Assembly (NCBI GenBank): GCA_029251525.1
Contig: JAQXDE010000014.1
Span: forward strand, 149,147-213,146
Reading direction: 5' to 3'
From: Saprospiraceae bacterium
GTDB taxonomy: Bacteria > Bacteroidota > Bacteroidia > Chitinophagales > Saprospiraceae
Length of the DNA stretch: 64,000 bases
Part shown: positions 63,795-64,000 of the stretch, piece by piece
Position numbering within the stretch: position 1 is the first letter of the stretch
How the letters are laid out: every line of letters begins with the position of its first letter
The notes under the pieces: generated by a model
What the model was told of the DNA's origin: nothing
What the model saw: only the letters and a program-made list of their open reading frames with translations
The model's database searches: none
Translations under genes and position numbers: made by a program

Positions 63795-64000
63795 TTTTTC
63801 GTTAATCCTACAAGAATAAAAATGTAACCAATAAAATTTAATCACTTTTTCTGTTTTAGACAAGTTCATAAGAATAGGGAAAAAATTCATATTAATTCCT
63901 CACCTTAAAATAGTTGTCAAAGGTTAAAAAGTATTATCACTTAATTATTTTCGCAACTTGAAAATATACTTCTATTTACTTTATTTAATTGGTTAATAAA
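63795..64000. other. AT-rich right edge, no feature recognised
   Basis: No open frame or family remnant was recognised in the last 200 bases. Confidence 0.3.

Noticed and set aside
62108..64000. Insertion sequence or phage remnant as the source of the right-hand debris
   Set aside because: The recognisable pieces belong to an ABC exporter and its adaptor, and no transposase, terminal repeat or phage gene was seen.

Overview
The window is AT-rich, gene-dense chromosomal DNA of a member of the phylum Bacteroidota. The family markers point to the Saprospiria/Chitinophagia side, but the genus cannot be fixed from the sequence. The markers are five very large or medium secreted proteins with type IX secretion (T9SS) sorting domains (one type B, four type A), a PorP/SprF-family and two PorV/PorQ-family outer-membrane proteins, SusC/SusD and sigma-FecR-TonB receptor loci, DUF4249, SprB repeats, and candidate promoters with the TAnnTTTG -7 box. 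No rRNA, tRNA, CRISPR array, integrase or intact insertion sequence was seen.

Layout. 0-8 kb: a 2027-residue T9SS protein with a metalloprotease-like M43 domain whose catalytic HE is replaced by QQ, then a secreted alpha/beta hydrolase. 8.5-14.7 kb: a 2018-residue surface protein with an N-terminal CxxCH domain and about 21 SprB repeats. 15-18 kb: a YeiH-type membrane protein with a long N-terminal extension, and thyA. 17.9-24.2 kb: ECF sigma factor, FecR anti-sigma, TonB-dependent receptor with STN domain, DUF4249 lipoprotein, cupin. 24.6-29.1 kb: two GT4 glycosyltransferases, ribBA with a degenerate GTP cyclohydrolase half, and a VTC-type polyphosphate polymerase domain protein. 29.1-35.2 kb: PorP/SprF-like protein, two decayed cytochrome-domain lipoprotein genes, K+ channel, RluA pseudouridine synthase, DinB-like protein, and a tandem pair of PorV/PorQ-like barrels. 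35.5-39.3 kb: LVIVD/choice-of-anchor B protein, agmatinase-AraC regulator-PEBP. 40.1-43.6 kb: a hybrid histidine kinase translationally coupled to a receiver-adenylate cyclase. 44.5-52.1 kb (minus strand): SusC, SusD and a LamG/PNGase F-like T9SS enzyme, forming a glycan-utilisation type operon. 52.8-57.5 kb: GNAT, aminotransferase, a secreted protein and gamma-glutamyltransferase. 57.9-62.1 kb: a second PNGase F-like T9SS protein with a nested LamG domain, and a lipoprotein. 62.1-64 kb: eroded DNA with remnants of a MacB-like ABC exporter ATPase and its membrane-fusion partner.

How the genes fit together. The dominant theme is cell-surface biology: T9SS substrates with barrels of families that serve that system, TonB receptors with their lipoproteins, and surface glycosyl transfer. 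The SusC-SusD-PNGase F operon plus the separate PNGase F paralogue suggest use of N-glycosylated proteins. The kinase-cyclase pair would convert a phosphorelay signal into cAMP. The second theme is gene decay. Several long intergenic stretches are not featureless but contain recognisable or suspected coding remnants with stops and frameshifts, most clearly at 30.4-31.0 kb and 62.6-63.5 kb.

I did not find a convincing new defence or mobile system. The most unusual items are the QQ-substituted M43 protein, the PNGase F-like pair with a missing third catalytic acid, the RibBA with a lost zinc site, and the recently decayed genes.
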